Below the pieces are notes generated by a model, which did no database searches, was not told where the DNA came from, and was given only the letters and a program-made list of their open reading frames with translations. From the NCBI RefSeq assembly GCF_000753865.1, contig NZ_JQFW01000002.1, forward strand, positions 142,012 through 206,011: a stretch of 64,000 nt of DNA. The letters are read 5' to 3'. The stretch is from Alteromonas sp. LOR (GTDB taxonomy: Bacteria; Pseudomonadota; Gammaproteobacteria; Enterobacterales; Alteromonadaceae). Below, piece by piece: positions 48,043-57,885 of the stretch (positions are counted from its first letter, which is position 1; each line of letters begins with the position of its first letter). Both the position numbers and the translations under genes were made by a program.

Positions 48043-48088
48043 ACTAAAGACAGTCACACTTGTTCGCAAAAGTGTGACTGTCTTTAGT
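48043..48088 (+). promoter_or_regulatory. 19-bp perfect hairpin upstream of rlmN
   Basis: ACTAAAGACAGTCACACTT (48043-48061) is fully complementary to 48070-48088, with an 8-nt loop (GTTCGCAA). No T-run follows. It lies about 90 nt before rlmN and could be a leader structure, an RNase III site or a protein-binding dyad. Confidence 0.75.
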
Positions 48089-48177
48089 CGCTTCTCCAGT
48101 ACAACATACAGTACTAGCACTCTTAATTAAGCAGTTCGAGGTAGTAATCCTCGCAAGGTAAAAGGGTCATTTTATTC

Positions 48178-49296
48178 ATGGCAAAAACAAACTTATTAAA
48201 TCTAAATCGCGAAGGCTTGCGCAATTTCTTCAAGGAAAAAGGAGAGAAACCATTTCGTGCTGATCAAGTAATGAAGTGGATTTATCAGCAGGGCGAAAGT
48301 GATTTTGAGAAAATGAGTAACCTCAATAAAAACCTTCGTGCCATGCTTATTGAAAATTGCGAGATAAAAGCGCCCGAAATTGCCTATTTTCAAGAGGCCA
48401 GCGACGGCACTATTAAGTTCGCACTCACACTTGAGGGCGGCCAAGAGGTAGAGTCTGTTTGGATCCCTGAGGAAGAGCGAGCCACGCTATGTGTATCTTC
48501 ACAAGTAGGTTGTGCCCTTGAATGCACATTCTGCAGTACAGCCCAGCAAGGGTTTAACCGCAATCTTAGTGTGAGCGAGATTATTGGTCAGGTTTGGCGC
48601 GTAGCTACATTTTTAGGTCTTTCAAAAGATACTAGCCAACGTCCCATTACCAACGTGGTCATGATGGGAATGGGCGAGCCCTTACTCAACCTTAAAAATG
48701 TGGTTCCAGCCATGGACATCATGCTAGACGATTTTGGTTTTGGTTTGTCAAAACGTCGCGTCACATTGAGCACATCAGGTGTAGTGCCAGCGCTGGATAT
48801 GCTGGGCGATCAGATTGACGTAGCGTTAGCCATTTCACTACACGCGCCGAATGATGAGTTGCGCAATGAGATTGTACCGGTAAACAAAAAATACAATATT
48901 GAAGCGTTTCTAGCTGGCGTACGTCGTTATTTGGCAAAGTCTAAGGCAAACCAGGGCAGAGTGACGGTTGAGTATGTTATGCTCTCTCACATTAACGACA
49001 GTACCGAGCAGGCACACGAGCTAGCTAAAGTACTGAAAGATACGCCAAGTAAAATTAACCTTATTCCATTTAATCCATATCCAGGTTCACCGTATACCTG
49101 TTCTAGTAATTCTAGAATAGATAGGTTTGCTAAAGTGCTAATGGAATATGGCTTTACAACAGTTGTTCGTAAAACTCGAGGCGATGATATTGATGCTGCA
49201 TGTGGTCAATTAGTAGGCGACGTTGTTGATAGAACAAAAAGAATGTTAAAAAAACAGGTGAAGGGCGAAGCGATTTCAGTAAAAATGGCCCAATAA
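48178..49296 (+). CDS. rlmN: 23S rRNA (A2503)/tRNA (A37) C2-methyltransferase RlmN
   Basis: The protein has 372 residues. The radical-SAM motif [17 protein letters not shown] and the C-terminal cysteine in DIDAACGQL, used in the methyl-transfer mechanism, are present. It has the RlmN-specific [10 protein letters not shown] near the start. It heads the rlmN-pilF-rodZ-ispG-hisS gene run. Confidence 0.98.
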   Translation: MAKTNLLNLNREGLRNFFKEKGEKPFRADQVMKWIYQQGESDFEKMSNLNKNLRAMLIENCEIKAPEIAYFQEASDGTIKFALTLEGGQEVESVWIPEEERATLCVSSQVGCALECTFCSTAQQGFNRNLSVSEIIGQVWRVATFLGLSKDTSQRPITNVVMMGMGEPLLNLKNVVPAMDIMLDDFGFGLSKRRVTLSTSGVVPALDMLGDQIDVALAISLHAPNDELRNEIVPVNKKYNIEAFLAGVRRYLAKSKANQGRVTVEYVMLSHINDSTEQAHELAKVLKDTPSKINLIPFNPYPGSPYTCSSNSRIDRFAKVLMEYGFTTVVRKTRGDDIDAACGQLVGDVVDRTKRMLKKQVKGEAISVKMAQ

Positions 49297-49320
49297 TCAT
49301 TAAGATATTAGGGTAAGACT

Positions 49321-50598
49321 ATGCCAACTGGATTGCAAAAAGGATTAAAAAGCAGCATGCGCGCCGCGTTAGTGGGCGCATCGCTATTCATAGTGGGCTG
49401 TGTAAGCAGTAGCCAAACAGGCATTAACAGCGCTGATTTCGATCCTGAGGAAGCGGCTCGAACGCGCATGTCATTAGGTCTTACCTACCTTCAAAACAAC
49501 AATTACACTCAAGCGAAGCGCAACCTTGATAAAGCCATAGAGTTTGATCCGCGCTCGGCCGATGTACAATATGCAATGGCCTATTACTACCAACTGGTAG
49601 GGGAAAATCAGCGTGCTGAGGAATACTATATTGCCGCACTGGATATTGAACCTAACAACGGTGATATCGCCAACAGCTTTGGCGCATTTAAATGCCAGAA
49701 CAGTCAGTACGACGAAGCTAAAACATATTTTCTACGCGCTATCGATAATCGCTCGTATTCAAATGCTGCACAAACTTACGAAAATTTAGCCCTCTGCGCT
49801 CAATCACAAAATAATATCCAAGACGCCATTGCGTATTTTGAGAACGCGCTTAAGCATCAACCCGCTCGCGCGAAAACACTATTCTTGCTTACCGAGCTTT
49901 ACGTCGCTACTGAGCAGTGGCAAAAGGCAAAATCTACCCTTCGTCGTTACGAACGGGTTGCCAAAGTATCACCTGACTCATTGTGGTTAGCATTTGATAT
50001 TGCGAAGGGTCAGAAAGATGACGTCGCCGCAAAGGGTTATGGAGATATGTTACTGTCGTTATTTCCTAATAGTACGTTAGCGAAACGCTATTTAGCAGAG
50101 CGCTCAAATTTAAATGCGAAGGTAATTAAAACCGTTAAGACGGTGGTGAAAGATTCAAGAAATGGAAACAGTGTAAGTGCAAATCAGAGTGGCTCGATAC
50201 TAAGACCAACCACAAGGCAAACCGTGTTAGTTGTGAATAGCGACGAGCCGTCAACTCAATCAGCGCCAGCCCCTGAATCTGATCCAGAGTCGAACTCTGA
50301 TGAAAAGTCAAAAACAGTGGCCCAATCAGCCGCTTCAGAGCTTGGCGCTGACAAGATGAAAGCGGGCGAACCCGCGGCGCGAGATGCAGATAATGAAAAT
50401 GTCGCTGCAAAGCCTGATTTATCCGACCAAACGAGTAAATTCCATGTAGTAAAAGAGGCGGAAAACTTATATCGTATTTCGTTGCTATACAATATTAGGA
50501 TGTCTACGCTGCAAAAGTGGAATAACCTAGACAATACTGGCGCTATTATTGCTGGTCAGAAGCTTTGGTTAGTACCACCGAGTATGCAGGAGGAATAA
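49321..50598 (+). CDS. pilF: PilF/PilW-like TPR lipoprotein with C-terminal LysM
   Basis: The protein has 425 residues. The signal ends in FIVGC (Cys27), a lipobox. Five to six TPRs (about 45-260) match the type IV pilotin PilF that assembles the PilQ secretin. A disordered Ser/Asp/Ala-rich stretch (about 280-370) leads to a LysM domain (KFHVVKEAENLYRISLLYN to GQKLWLVPP, about 376-423), which would bind peptidoglycan. Canonical PilF is about 250 residues and lacks LysM, so this is an extended form. Confidence 0.9.
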   Translation: MPTGLQKGLKSSMRAALVGASLFIVGCVSSSQTGINSADFDPEEAARTRMSLGLTYLQNNNYTQAKRNLDKAIEFDPRSADVQYAMAYYYQLVGENQRAEEYYIAALDIEPNNGDIANSFGAFKCQNSQYDEAKTYFLRAIDNRSYSNAAQTYENLALCAQSQNNIQDAIAYFENALKHQPARAKTLFLLTELYVATEQWQKAKSTLRRYERVAKVSPDSLWLAFDIAKGQKDDVAAKGYGDMLLSLFPNSTLAKRYLAERSNLNAKVIKTVKTVVKDSRNGNSVSANQSGSILRPTTRQTVLVVNSDEPSTQSAPAPESDPESNSDEKSKTVAQSAASELGADKMKAGEPAARDADNENVAAKPDLSDQTSKFHVVKEAENLYRISLLYNIRMSTLQKWNNLDNTGAIIAGQKLWLVPPSMQEE

Positions 50599-50604
50599 AG
50601 GTTA

Positions 50605-51624
50605 ATGGTGTCAGAAGAAAACGCGAGTCAAGAAGTCACATCGCAACAAGAAAAAAGTACGCCAAGTCCTGGGGCCTTATTAAAAGAGCGCAGAGAAGCG
50701 TTAGGTCTCTCACAACAAGAAATTGCCAGTAAGCTTTTCTTAAAAACATTTCAAATCAATGATTTAGAAAATGATGTTATTGATGAGAAGTCATCGGTTA
50801 CGTTTACAAAAGGATACGTTCGAAATTACGCTAAGCAATTAGGGTTGCCTTCAGACGAGGTTATTGAAGCCTTTGAACAGTATCATAATCAATCTGAAGT
50901 ACCGTCATCCGATAAGCTTCAAAGCTTTTCAAAACGTGTCGCAAAACAGACACATGATGACCGCTGGATGATGGTGACTTATATTATTCTGCTAATTATT
51001 ATTGGTGGCGTGGTGTTGTGGTGGTATCAGCAGCCTGGAGACGACACCGCGACAGATTCATCATTAATCGAGTCGGTGAAAGAGGAAGCTATAGCGAAGG
51101 CACGTTCGCCAGAGCCTGAATCTTCAATCTCTGATGATGAAACCTCTATAGGCGCTGTATCGATGTCTGGCGATAATTCAACTCGAAATGCTCAAGACAC
51201 TAGCAGTGCTCCTTCGTCAGCATTATCAAATTCTCCCTCTAACCTTACAAGTCGCGACGGTCTAGACAACGGTGCAATTTCAGCGCCGCCATCAGAAATT
51301 AACGACAGCAATAATCTCACGGCGCTTGTTAGCAGCATGACAGAAGAGGAAGACGCCGATTTAAGTTTAAATGAGACCGCTGCGCCTATATCCATGACCT
51401 TTACGTTCAGTGAAGATTGTTGGGTGAATATTGCGGATGCCACCGGAGAGGTTATCGCCACTGGCGTAAAGCAACAGGGACGGGTTATGGACATTCAAGG
51501 TATTCCTCCTGTTGCAGTTACACTAGGCGCACCTGATAATGTGCGCATATCAGTTAATGGCGAGCTAGCAGATATCTCATCGTTTCAAAATGGAAAAATA
51601 GCTCGCTTCACGCTTCCTTTATAG
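50605..51624 (+). CDS. rodZ: cell-shape protein RodZ
   Basis: The protein has 339 residues: an N-terminal helix-turn-helix (about 22-90, LKERREALGLSQQEIASKLF), one transmembrane helix (121-141), a long Ser/Asp-rich periplasmic linker, and a DUF4115 domain (about 255-339) with FSEDCWVNIADATG. RodZ links MreB filaments to the elongation machinery. It starts 6 bp after pilF and ends 8 bp before ispG. Confidence 0.95.
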   Translation: MVSEENASQEVTSQQEKSTPSPGALLKERREALGLSQQEIASKLFLKTFQINDLENDVIDEKSSVTFTKGYVRNYAKQLGLPSDEVIEAFEQYHNQSEVPSSDKLQSFSKRVAKQTHDDRWMMVTYIILLIIIGGVVLWWYQQPGDDTATDSSLIESVKEEAIAKARSPEPESSISDDETSIGAVSMSGDNSTRNAQDTSSAPSSALSNSPSNLTSRDGLDNGAISAPPSEINDSNNLTALVSSMTEEEDADLSLNETAAPISMTFTFSEDCWVNIADATGEVIATGVKQQGRVMDIQGIPPVAVTLGAPDNVRISVNGELADISSFQNGKIARFTLPL

Positions 51625-51632
51625 GTATTTAG

Positions 51633-52751
51633 ATGTTTGCAGAAAGCCCTATTAAACGCAGAAAGTCCACACGTATTAATGTGGGAAATGTTCCTATAGG
51701 TGATGGCGCTCCCATTGCTGTTCAATCGATGACGAATACGCTCACTACAGATGTTGCTGCAACTGTTGCGCAGATAAACAGAATTGTGGCTGTAGGTGGC
51801 GATATTGTGCGTGTCTCCGTGCCAACCATGGATGCAGCCGAAGCGTTTAAAGAGATTAAGCGCCAAGTAAGCGTGCCCTTGGTGGCAGATATTCATTTTG
51901 ATTATCGCATTGCTTTAAAAGTTGCCGAGTATGGCGTGGATTGTCTGCGTATTAATCCCGGTAATATAGGTAACATGGAGCGCGTACGCTCTGTAGTAGA
52001 TTGCGCTAAAGACAACAATATCCCTATTCGAATTGGGGTTAACGGCGGATCGTTAGAAAAAGATTTACAAGAGAAGTACGGTGAGCCTACGCCAGAAGCG
52101 CTGGTTGAATCTGCCATGCGTCACGTGGACATTCTCGACAAACTCAATTTTGATCAATTTAAGATTAGCGTGAAAGCATCAGATGTCTTTTTGGCCGTTG
52201 GTGCCTATCGGCTGCTCGCGCAAAAAATTGATCAGCCATTGCACCTCGGTATTACAGAAGCCGGCGGACAGCGCGCAGGCGCGGTTAAAAGCGCTGTAGG
52301 GCTAGGAATGTTGCTCGCCGAGGGCATTGGCGACACCATACGCGTCTCTCTTGCTGCCGACCCTGTAGAAGAGATAAAAGTAGGCTTTGATATTCTTAAG
52401 TCTTTACGTATTCGCTCTCGCGGTATCAACTTTATTGCGTGTCCTAGCTGCTCTCGCCAAGAGTTTGATGTGATAGGCACAGTGAATGCGCTAGAGGAGC
52501 GTCTTGAAGATATCTTAACGCCTATGGACGTCTCTATTATCGGCTGTGTTGTTAACGGTCCTGGAGAAGCTGAAGTGTCAGATTTAGGGCTTACCGGCGC
52601 TCGTAACATGAGTGGTTTGTACGAAGATGGCAAGCGCGTAAAAGAGCGTTTAGCTAACGATGACCTCGTTGATAAGTTAGAAGCCAAAATTCGCGCGAAA
52701 GCTATGCGAATGAGCGAAGAAAACAAAATTCAGGTATCGGTAAAAGACTAA
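51633..52751 (+). CDS. ispG: 4-hydroxy-3-methylbut-2-enyl diphosphate synthase (IspG/GcpE)
   Basis: The protein has 372 residues. It catalyses the penultimate MEP-pathway step with a [4Fe-4S] cluster. [33 protein letters not shown], the cluster cysteines in [13 protein letters not shown] and [14 protein letters not shown] are diagnostic. It continues the operon from rodZ. Confidence 0.98.
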   Translation: MFAESPIKRRKSTRINVGNVPIGDGAPIAVQSMTNTLTTDVAATVAQINRIVAVGGDIVRVSVPTMDAAEAFKEIKRQVSVPLVADIHFDYRIALKVAEYGVDCLRINPGNIGNMERVRSVVDCAKDNNIPIRIGVNGGSLEKDLQEKYGEPTPEALVESAMRHVDILDKLNFDQFKISVKASDVFLAVGAYRLLAQKIDQPLHLGITEAGGQRAGAVKSAVGLGMLLAEGIGDTIRVSLAADPVEEIKVGFDILKSLRIRSRGINFIACPSCSRQEFDVIGTVNALEERLEDILTPMDVSIIGCVVNGPGEAEVSDLGLTGARNMSGLYEDGKRVKERLANDDLVDKLEAKIRAKAMRMSEENKIQVSVKD

Positions 52752-52761
52752 GCCTGCAACG

Positions 52762-52801
52762 TTGTTGTTTGTTCCCAAAGCCCCTATAATGCGGGGCTTT
52801 T
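52762..52801 (+). promoter_or_regulatory. hisS promoter nested in a terminator hairpin
   Basis: AAAGCCCC / GGGGCTTT (52777-52800) forms a terminator-like hairpin after ispG with TTTT following. Its loop contains a consensus TATAAT (52785-52790), 17 bp from TTGTTG (52762-52767). The same bases could end the ispG transcript and start hisS (ATG-equivalent GTG at 52829). Confidence 0.7.
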
Positions 52802-52828
52802 CACTATTTAGCAGTATGAGAATTTCAA

Positions 52829-54112
52829 GTGGCTAAGACTATTCAGGCAATACGAGGCATGAATGACTGCCTACCGGAGATTTCCGGTACATGGCAAAAA
52901 GTAGAATCTGTACTTCGACAGGTTGTGGCGAATTACGGTTACCAAGAGATACGCACGCCCATTGTCGAGAGTACCGACCTCTTTAAACGCTCTATCGGTG
53001 AAGTAACTGATATTGTTGAAAAAGAGATGTACACGTTCGAAGACAGAAATGGCGATAGCTTAACGCTGCGTCCTGAAGGAACTGCCAGCTGCGTAAGAGC
53101 CGGAAATGAACATGGGCTGTTATATAACCAACAGCAACGTTTGTGGTACATGGGTCCAATGTTTCGCCATGAACGTCCACAAAAAGGTCGTTACCGTCAG
53201 TTTCATCAGTTTGGTGTAGAAACATACGGAATAGATGGGCCAGATATTGATCTAGAAGTTATTTTACTCAGCGCTCGTTTTTGGAAATCATTTGGGATCG
53301 AAAAGCACGTTACGCTGCAAATCAATACGCTAGGCTCTAATGAAGCTCGTGCTGCTTACCGCGACACGCTCGTTGAATTCTTAAAGGCTAGAGCGGATCA
53401 GCTGGATGAAGACTCACTTCGTAGATTGGAAACTAATCCACTGCGCGTTCTCGATAGCAAGAATCCAGACGTTCAAGCTGCCATCGCAGATGCTCCCTCT
53501 CTAATCGATCACTTAGACGAAGAGTCGAAAACACACTTTGAAACTCTTTGTGCACGATTAACCGAAGTTGGCATTGCCTATGAAGTGAATCCGCGATTAG
53601 TTCGAGGCTTAGATTATTACAATCGAACGGTGTTTGAGTGGGTAACAGACAGCTTAGGCGCACAAGGTACAATATGCGCCGGCGGCCGCTATGATGGTTT
53701 GGTAGAGCAACTTGGTGGTAAAGCGACTCCGGCGGTTGGTTTTGCAATGGGTATCGAACGTTTAGTGTTGTTGTTAACAACGCTGACCGATGAAGGCCAA
53801 GACGACAGTTTCGCTGATGTCTATGTGACCGCTATGGGTGATGATGCCCAGTCTTATGCTATTGAAGTTGCAGAGCACTTGAGAAATCAATTGCCTGATA
53901 CGCGTATCATGATGCATTGTGGCGGCGGAAATTTTAAAAAACAATTAAAGCGCGCGGATAAAACCGGTGCTCGTCTAGCGCTACTTTTAGGTTCGGACGA
54001 AATGCAATCACGCAAAGTAGGCGTTAAGCCCCTTCGCGATGGTCAAGAGCAAGTTACAGTGAGTTTTGAAAGCCTTTCAGATACGGTTTTAAAACTGCTG
54101 AGCGAAAAATAA
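52829..54112 (+). CDS. hisS: histidyl-tRNA synthetase
   Basis: The protein has 427 residues and a GTG start. This class II synthetase has motif 2 [16 protein letters not shown], the histidine-A signature [13 protein letters not shown] and motif 3 [13 protein letters not shown]. It charges tRNA-His. It is followed 12 bp later by yfgM. Confidence 0.98.
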   Translation: MAKTIQAIRGMNDCLPEISGTWQKVESVLRQVVANYGYQEIRTPIVESTDLFKRSIGEVTDIVEKEMYTFEDRNGDSLTLRPEGTASCVRAGNEHGLLYNQQQRLWYMGPMFRHERPQKGRYRQFHQFGVETYGIDGPDIDLEVILLSARFWKSFGIEKHVTLQINTLGSNEARAAYRDTLVEFLKARADQLDEDSLRRLETNPLRVLDSKNPDVQAAIADAPSLIDHLDEESKTHFETLCARLTEVGIAYEVNPRLVRGLDYYNRTVFEWVTDSLGAQGTICAGGRYDGLVEQLGGKATPAVGFAMGIERLVLLLTTLTDEGQDDSFADVYVTAMGDDAQSYAIEVAEHLRNQLPDTRIMMHCGGGNFKKQLKRADKTGARLALLLGSDEMQSRKVGVKPLRDGQEQVTVSFESLSDTVLKLLSEK

Positions 54113-54124
54113 GAAGAGGACATC

Positions 54125-54745
54125 ATGGAACAGTTCGCAACAGAAGAACAACAAGTTGAAGCGATTAAGCGTTTTTGGAAAGAGCATGGCACTGCCATCA
54201 TTGTGGGTGCTGCCTTAGGCCTTGGTGGCCTTTTTGGATGGCGTCAATATTCAGATATGCAAATTGAAAGCAAAGAAGCTGCTTCTGTTGCTTATCAAAC
54301 AGCAGTAGAAACCTTCGCAGAAGAGGGGAGTAGTGCCAGTTTGAAATCGTTTATCGAAGAAAATAAAGATACCGGTTATGCCAGTATTGCTAACCTACTA
54401 GCCGCTAAAAAAGCAGCTGATTCGGGTGATTTAGACACTGCGGCCTCTCATTTAAACGAAGTGATTACGTTTGCTGAAAATGCGCAAATGAAAGAATTAG
54501 CGTCCCTTCGCTTAGCCCGTGTGCAAATTGAAATGAACCAGCTCGATGCTGCGTTGTCTACGCTTGGCAATGTATCAAACGACGCATTCTCTGCAGAAGT
54601 ATCCGAACTTAAAGGCGATGTATATCAGCAGCAAGATAAGTTCGATGACGCGCGTTTAGCATACTCTAGTGCATTAGAAAAAAATGCCAACAACCCACTG
54701 CTGCAAATGAAGCTTGATAATCTAGCTGTTGCGGCAGCTCAGTAA
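54125..54745 (+). CDS. yfgM: YfgM-like TPR membrane protein
   Basis: The protein has 206 residues. The N-terminal EQFATEEQQVEAIKRFWKEH, one transmembrane helix (about 22-42) and periplasmic TPR-like repeats are typical of the YfgM/RcsB-associated family, an ancillary SecYEG/PpiD partner. It lies between hisS and bamB in the usual gammaproteobacterial order. Confidence 0.93.
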   Translation: MEQFATEEQQVEAIKRFWKEHGTAIIVGAALGLGGLFGWRQYSDMQIESKEAASVAYQTAVETFAEEGSSASLKSFIEENKDTGYASIANLLAAKKAADSGDLDTAASHLNEVITFAENAQMKELASLRLARVQIEMNQLDAALSTLGNVSNDAFSAEVSELKGDVYQQQDKFDDARLAYSSALEKNANNPLLQMKLDNLAVAAAQ

Positions 54746-54787
54746 GCTTGGGTCGAAAGGCTGATAAAAATTAAAGAGGTACGCAAT

Positions 54788-56044
54788 TTGTTTCACAACA
54801 CCTGTGGCCGTAAGGGTCGATTTGCCCGCACCATTTCAATGGCGTTGGCGGTTTCAATTACTTTGTCTGGCTGTTCAACCGTTTCTGACTGGTTCGCTGA
54901 TGAAGAAGAGCTTGAAATTCGTCGTTTAAAGCCCATCGAAGCTAAGTTTTCTCCAATGGTAGAGTGGGAGCGAGATATCGGTGATGGTGTAAATCATTAC
55001 TTTTCACGCCTTAAGCCGGTCTACACGTACGACAAACTTTATGCTGCAGACCGCCACGGCAACGTCGTTGCCATGGAGCCTGAAACAGGCAACGTAGTAT
55101 GGGAAAAGAACTTTGCTACGTTTCGCACAGAAGGCATGCTGAGCTCTGTTAGCAATTTGTGGAGCAGTGGTGAAAGTGCCCGTATTGGTGGTATTTTTGT
55201 TGCTGATAGACATGTTTTTGTTGGCACTGAAAACGGTTACGTTGCTGCCCTAGACGCCGAAAGTGGCGAGCTAGTGTGGGATGCTACCGTGCCAGGTGAA
55301 GTATTAGCAGCTCCTGCAGCCGATGACGGTATTTTAGTAGTTAACACCGGCGCAGGCAGTTTGTTCGGTTTTAATACACGAACCGGTGAGCAGCTGTGGC
55401 GTCATGAAGGCGATACGCCTCCGTTAACATTACGCGGTATTTCAGGGCCCATAGCGTCAAACGGCGGTGTGATTGTGGGTGCCCCAACGGGCAAGCTTCA
55501 GGTTAACCTTATTGATACTGGCGTATTGGCATGGGAAACCGTTATTTCTACGCCATCAGGTGCCACCGAATTAGAGCGTATTGTTGATATAGACACTACT
55601 CCTGTACTGTATGGCGGCACTATTTATACTGTGTCTTACAATGGTACGTTGGCGGCAGTTGAACTGCGTTCAGGTCGTGTAATCTGGAAACGTGAGTACT
55701 CTTCATATCGCAACCTAAATATTGATGGTAATCAGATTTTTGTTGTCGATAACGCGTCTAACGTTTATGCCTTAGACAGACGAAACGGTGTGGAGCTTTG
55801 GTCGCAAGGCACGCTTAAGCAGCGCTCATTAACGGCAGCAACACCTGTGGGTGAATATGTGGTTGTGGGTGATAAATGGGGTTTTCTGCACTGGATTGAA
55901 AAGGAAAGTGGTGAAATTGTTGCCCGTCTAGACGTGGGTGGCGATGACGAAGATGACTCTATTTACGTAGAGCCCATCGTTGTTGAAGGCGCGATAGTTG
56001 CTATTACTCGCAACGGTGTAGTGGCGTCGGTCAAGGTTCCCTAG
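54788..56044 (+). CDS. bamB: outer membrane assembly lipoprotein BamB
   Basis: The protein has 418 residues and a TTG start with AGAGG 9 nt upstream. The signal ends in LSGC (Cys29). An eight-bladed PQQ-like propeller is built from repeats such as ALDAESGELVWDATV and GFNTRTGEQLWRHEG. BamB supports beta-barrel insertion with BamA. It is followed by a strong terminator. Confidence 0.97.
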   Translation: MFHNTCGRKGRFARTISMALAVSITLSGCSTVSDWFADEEELEIRRLKPIEAKFSPMVEWERDIGDGVNHYFSRLKPVYTYDKLYAADRHGNVVAMEPETGNVVWEKNFATFRTEGMLSSVSNLWSSGESARIGGIFVADRHVFVGTENGYVAALDAESGELVWDATVPGEVLAAPAADDGILVVNTGAGSLFGFNTRTGEQLWRHEGDTPPLTLRGISGPIASNGGVIVGAPTGKLQVNLIDTGVLAWETVISTPSGATELERIVDIDTTPVLYGGTIYTVSYNGTLAAVELRSGRVIWKREYSSYRNLNIDGNQIFVVDNASNVYALDRRNGVELWSQGTLKQRSLTAATPVGEYVVVGDKWGFLHWIEKESGEIVARLDVGGDDEDDSIYVEPIVVEGAIVAITRNGVVASVKVP

Positions 56045-56068
56045 AGAGGTTCCTCAAGTAGAGTACCT

Positions 56069-56096
56069 AAAAAGCGCCGTCATAACGGCGCTTTTT
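56069..56096 (+). terminator. bamB terminator
   Basis: The perfect stem AAAAAGCGCCGT / ACGGCGCTTTTT with a CATA loop lies 25 nt after the bamB stop. Confidence 0.95.
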
Positions 56097-56148
56097 CGTT
56101 TCCAGCCTTGTTATTAGTTCTTCATCACTCATAGGTGATGAATCCGAA

Positions 56149-56177
56149 TTGGTATTAACCCCCTTAAAGGGTATAAT
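56149..56177 (+). promoter_or_regulatory. der promoter
   Basis: TTGGTA (56149-56154) and consensus TATAAT (56172-56177) are 17 bp apart. The start would be near 56184, leaving a 120-nt leader before der. Confidence 0.65.
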
Positions 56178-56302
56178 GCGCACATTCAAAACCGCAAGTT
56201 GTCAACGAGCCATTGATGCTATTATCTAAAGCATTGATTACTTCGTTATTAAACGCTTGCGGTTTATGCTTTTTAGCTTTCATGACCTCTAGGATCTGAT
56301 AA

Positions 56303-57748
56303 ATGTTACCCGTTGTTGCTCTGGTTGGCCGTCCCAATGTCGGAAAATCGACCTTATTTAATCGTCTTACAAACACTCGCGATGCACTTGTTGCTGATTT
56401 CCCTGGTCTCACGCGAGATCGAAAATATGGCCAAGCCAAATTCGAAAGACGTCAATTCATCGTAGTGGATACCGGGGGAATTACGGGTGATGAAGAAGGT
56501 ATCGACGCTGAAATGGCCCAGCAGTCTCTTCTAGCCATTGAAGAAGCTGATGTTGTGATGTTTTTGGTTGATGCACGAGCAGGGTTACTGCCAGCAGATC
56601 AAGGCATAGCCGACCATCTTCGTCGCATCAACAAAAAAGTCTTTATCGTTGCTAATAAAGTAGACGGTATTGACGGCGACAGTGAGAGTGCTGAGTTTTA
56701 CAAGCTTGGGTTAGGTGAGGTTAAGCAAATTGCTGCCGCCCATGGTCGAGGTGTGAGTCAATTGCTACAAGACGGTTTAGCGCCTCTTGAAGCCGACTTT
56801 CCCGACATGGAAATTGTGGATGATATCGAGCCTGAAGGCGAAGAAGATGCGGAAGCACAGCGTCAACGACTTCAAGACTTACCTATCAAGCTTGCCATCG
56901 TGGGTAAACCGAACGTTGGAAAGTCTACGCTAACCAATCGCATTTTAGGCGAAGAGCGGGTGGTGGTTTTTGATCAGCCGGGTACGACCCGCGATAGTAT
57001 TTACATTCCTATGGAACGAGATGAACGGGAATATGTTCTTATCGATACTGCTGGTGTAAGAAAGCGTAAGAAGATCAACGAAGCGGTTGAGAAGTTTTCC
57101 ATTGTTAAAACCCTACAAGCCATTGAAGAAGCGAACGTAGTACTGTTGGTTATTGATGCTCGTGAGGGGATCACCGATCAGGATTTGAGCTTGCTCGGTT
57201 TCGTTTTAAACTCTGGTCGCTCGTTAGTACTAGCGGTCAATAAGTGGGATGGGTTAAGTAGCGATGTGAAAGACGATATTAAGCGTGAAATGGATAGACG
57301 CTTAGGCTTTGTCGATTTTGCACGCATCCACTTTATTTCGGCCCTTCACGGTTCGGGTGTGGGTAATCTATTTGGATCGGTTCAGGAAGCGTACTCAAGC
57401 GCGACTAAACGCATTAACACATCAATACTCACTAAGATTATGGAAATGGCTCAAGATGACCATCAGCCACCGCTTGTTCGTGGCAGAAGGGTTAAAATGA
57501 AGTATGCCCATGCGGGAGGGTATAATCCTCCTGTTATTGTTATACACGGTAACCAGGTAGATGACTTACCTAACTCATACAAGCGCTTCTTAATGAACTA
57601 CTTTAGAAAAGCACTTGAGATCATGGGAACGCCCATCAAGATTGAGTTTAGAGAAGGGGCCAACCCGTTTGAAGGCAAGAAAAATAACTTAACGCTAGCG
57701 CAGCAGCGTAAACGCCGTCGCATGATGTCTTTCTATAAAGACAAATAG
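56303..57748 (+). CDS. der: ribosome biogenesis GTPase Der (EngA)
   Basis: The protein has 481 residues with two tandem GTPase domains: GRPNVGKS with DTGG near the start and GKPNVGKS with DTAGVRKR in the middle, then a KH-like C-terminus ([12 protein letters not shown]). Der acts in 50S subunit maturation. It appears to be transcribed alone from its own promoter and ends at a terminator. Confidence 0.98.
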   Translation: MLPVVALVGRPNVGKSTLFNRLTNTRDALVADFPGLTRDRKYGQAKFERRQFIVVDTGGITGDEEGIDAEMAQQSLLAIEEADVVMFLVDARAGLLPADQGIADHLRRINKKVFIVANKVDGIDGDSESAEFYKLGLGEVKQIAAAHGRGVSQLLQDGLAPLEADFPDMEIVDDIEPEGEEDAEAQRQRLQDLPIKLAIVGKPNVGKSTLTNRILGEERVVVFDQPGTTRDSIYIPMERDEREYVLIDTAGVRKRKKINEAVEKFSIVKTLQAIEEANVVLLVIDAREGITDQDLSLLGFVLNSGRSLVLAVNKWDGLSSDVKDDIKREMDRRLGFVDFARIHFISALHGSGVGNLFGSVQEAYSSATKRINTSILTKIMEMAQDDHQPPLVRGRRVKMKYAHAGGYNPPVIVIHGNQVDDLPNSYKRFLMNYFRKALEIMGTPIKIEFREGANPFEGKKNNLTLAQQRKRRRMMSFYKDK

Positions 57749-57763
57749 TACGAGCAAAATAGT

Positions 57764-57804
57764 AAAAAACCGACGATTACTTTTGAGTAACTCGTCGGTT
57801 TTTT
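57764..57804 (+). terminator. der terminator
   Basis: AAAAAACCGACGA and TCGTCGGTTTTTT form a long stem; inner TTAC/GTAA pairs extend it with a bulged C. It is suited to both strands. Confidence 0.9.
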
Positions 57805-57885
57805 GTTTTAAAGCTCAGTTTTACCGTTTTATACCTGTCGCGTGCTTAATAACAATTTCAGAACAGCAGCATTTTAGGATAGCTA

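Noticed and set aside
48043..48088. CRP site
   Set aside because: The half-sites are in the order TCACA...TGTGA, the reverse of the CRP consensus, and the spacing is far too long.
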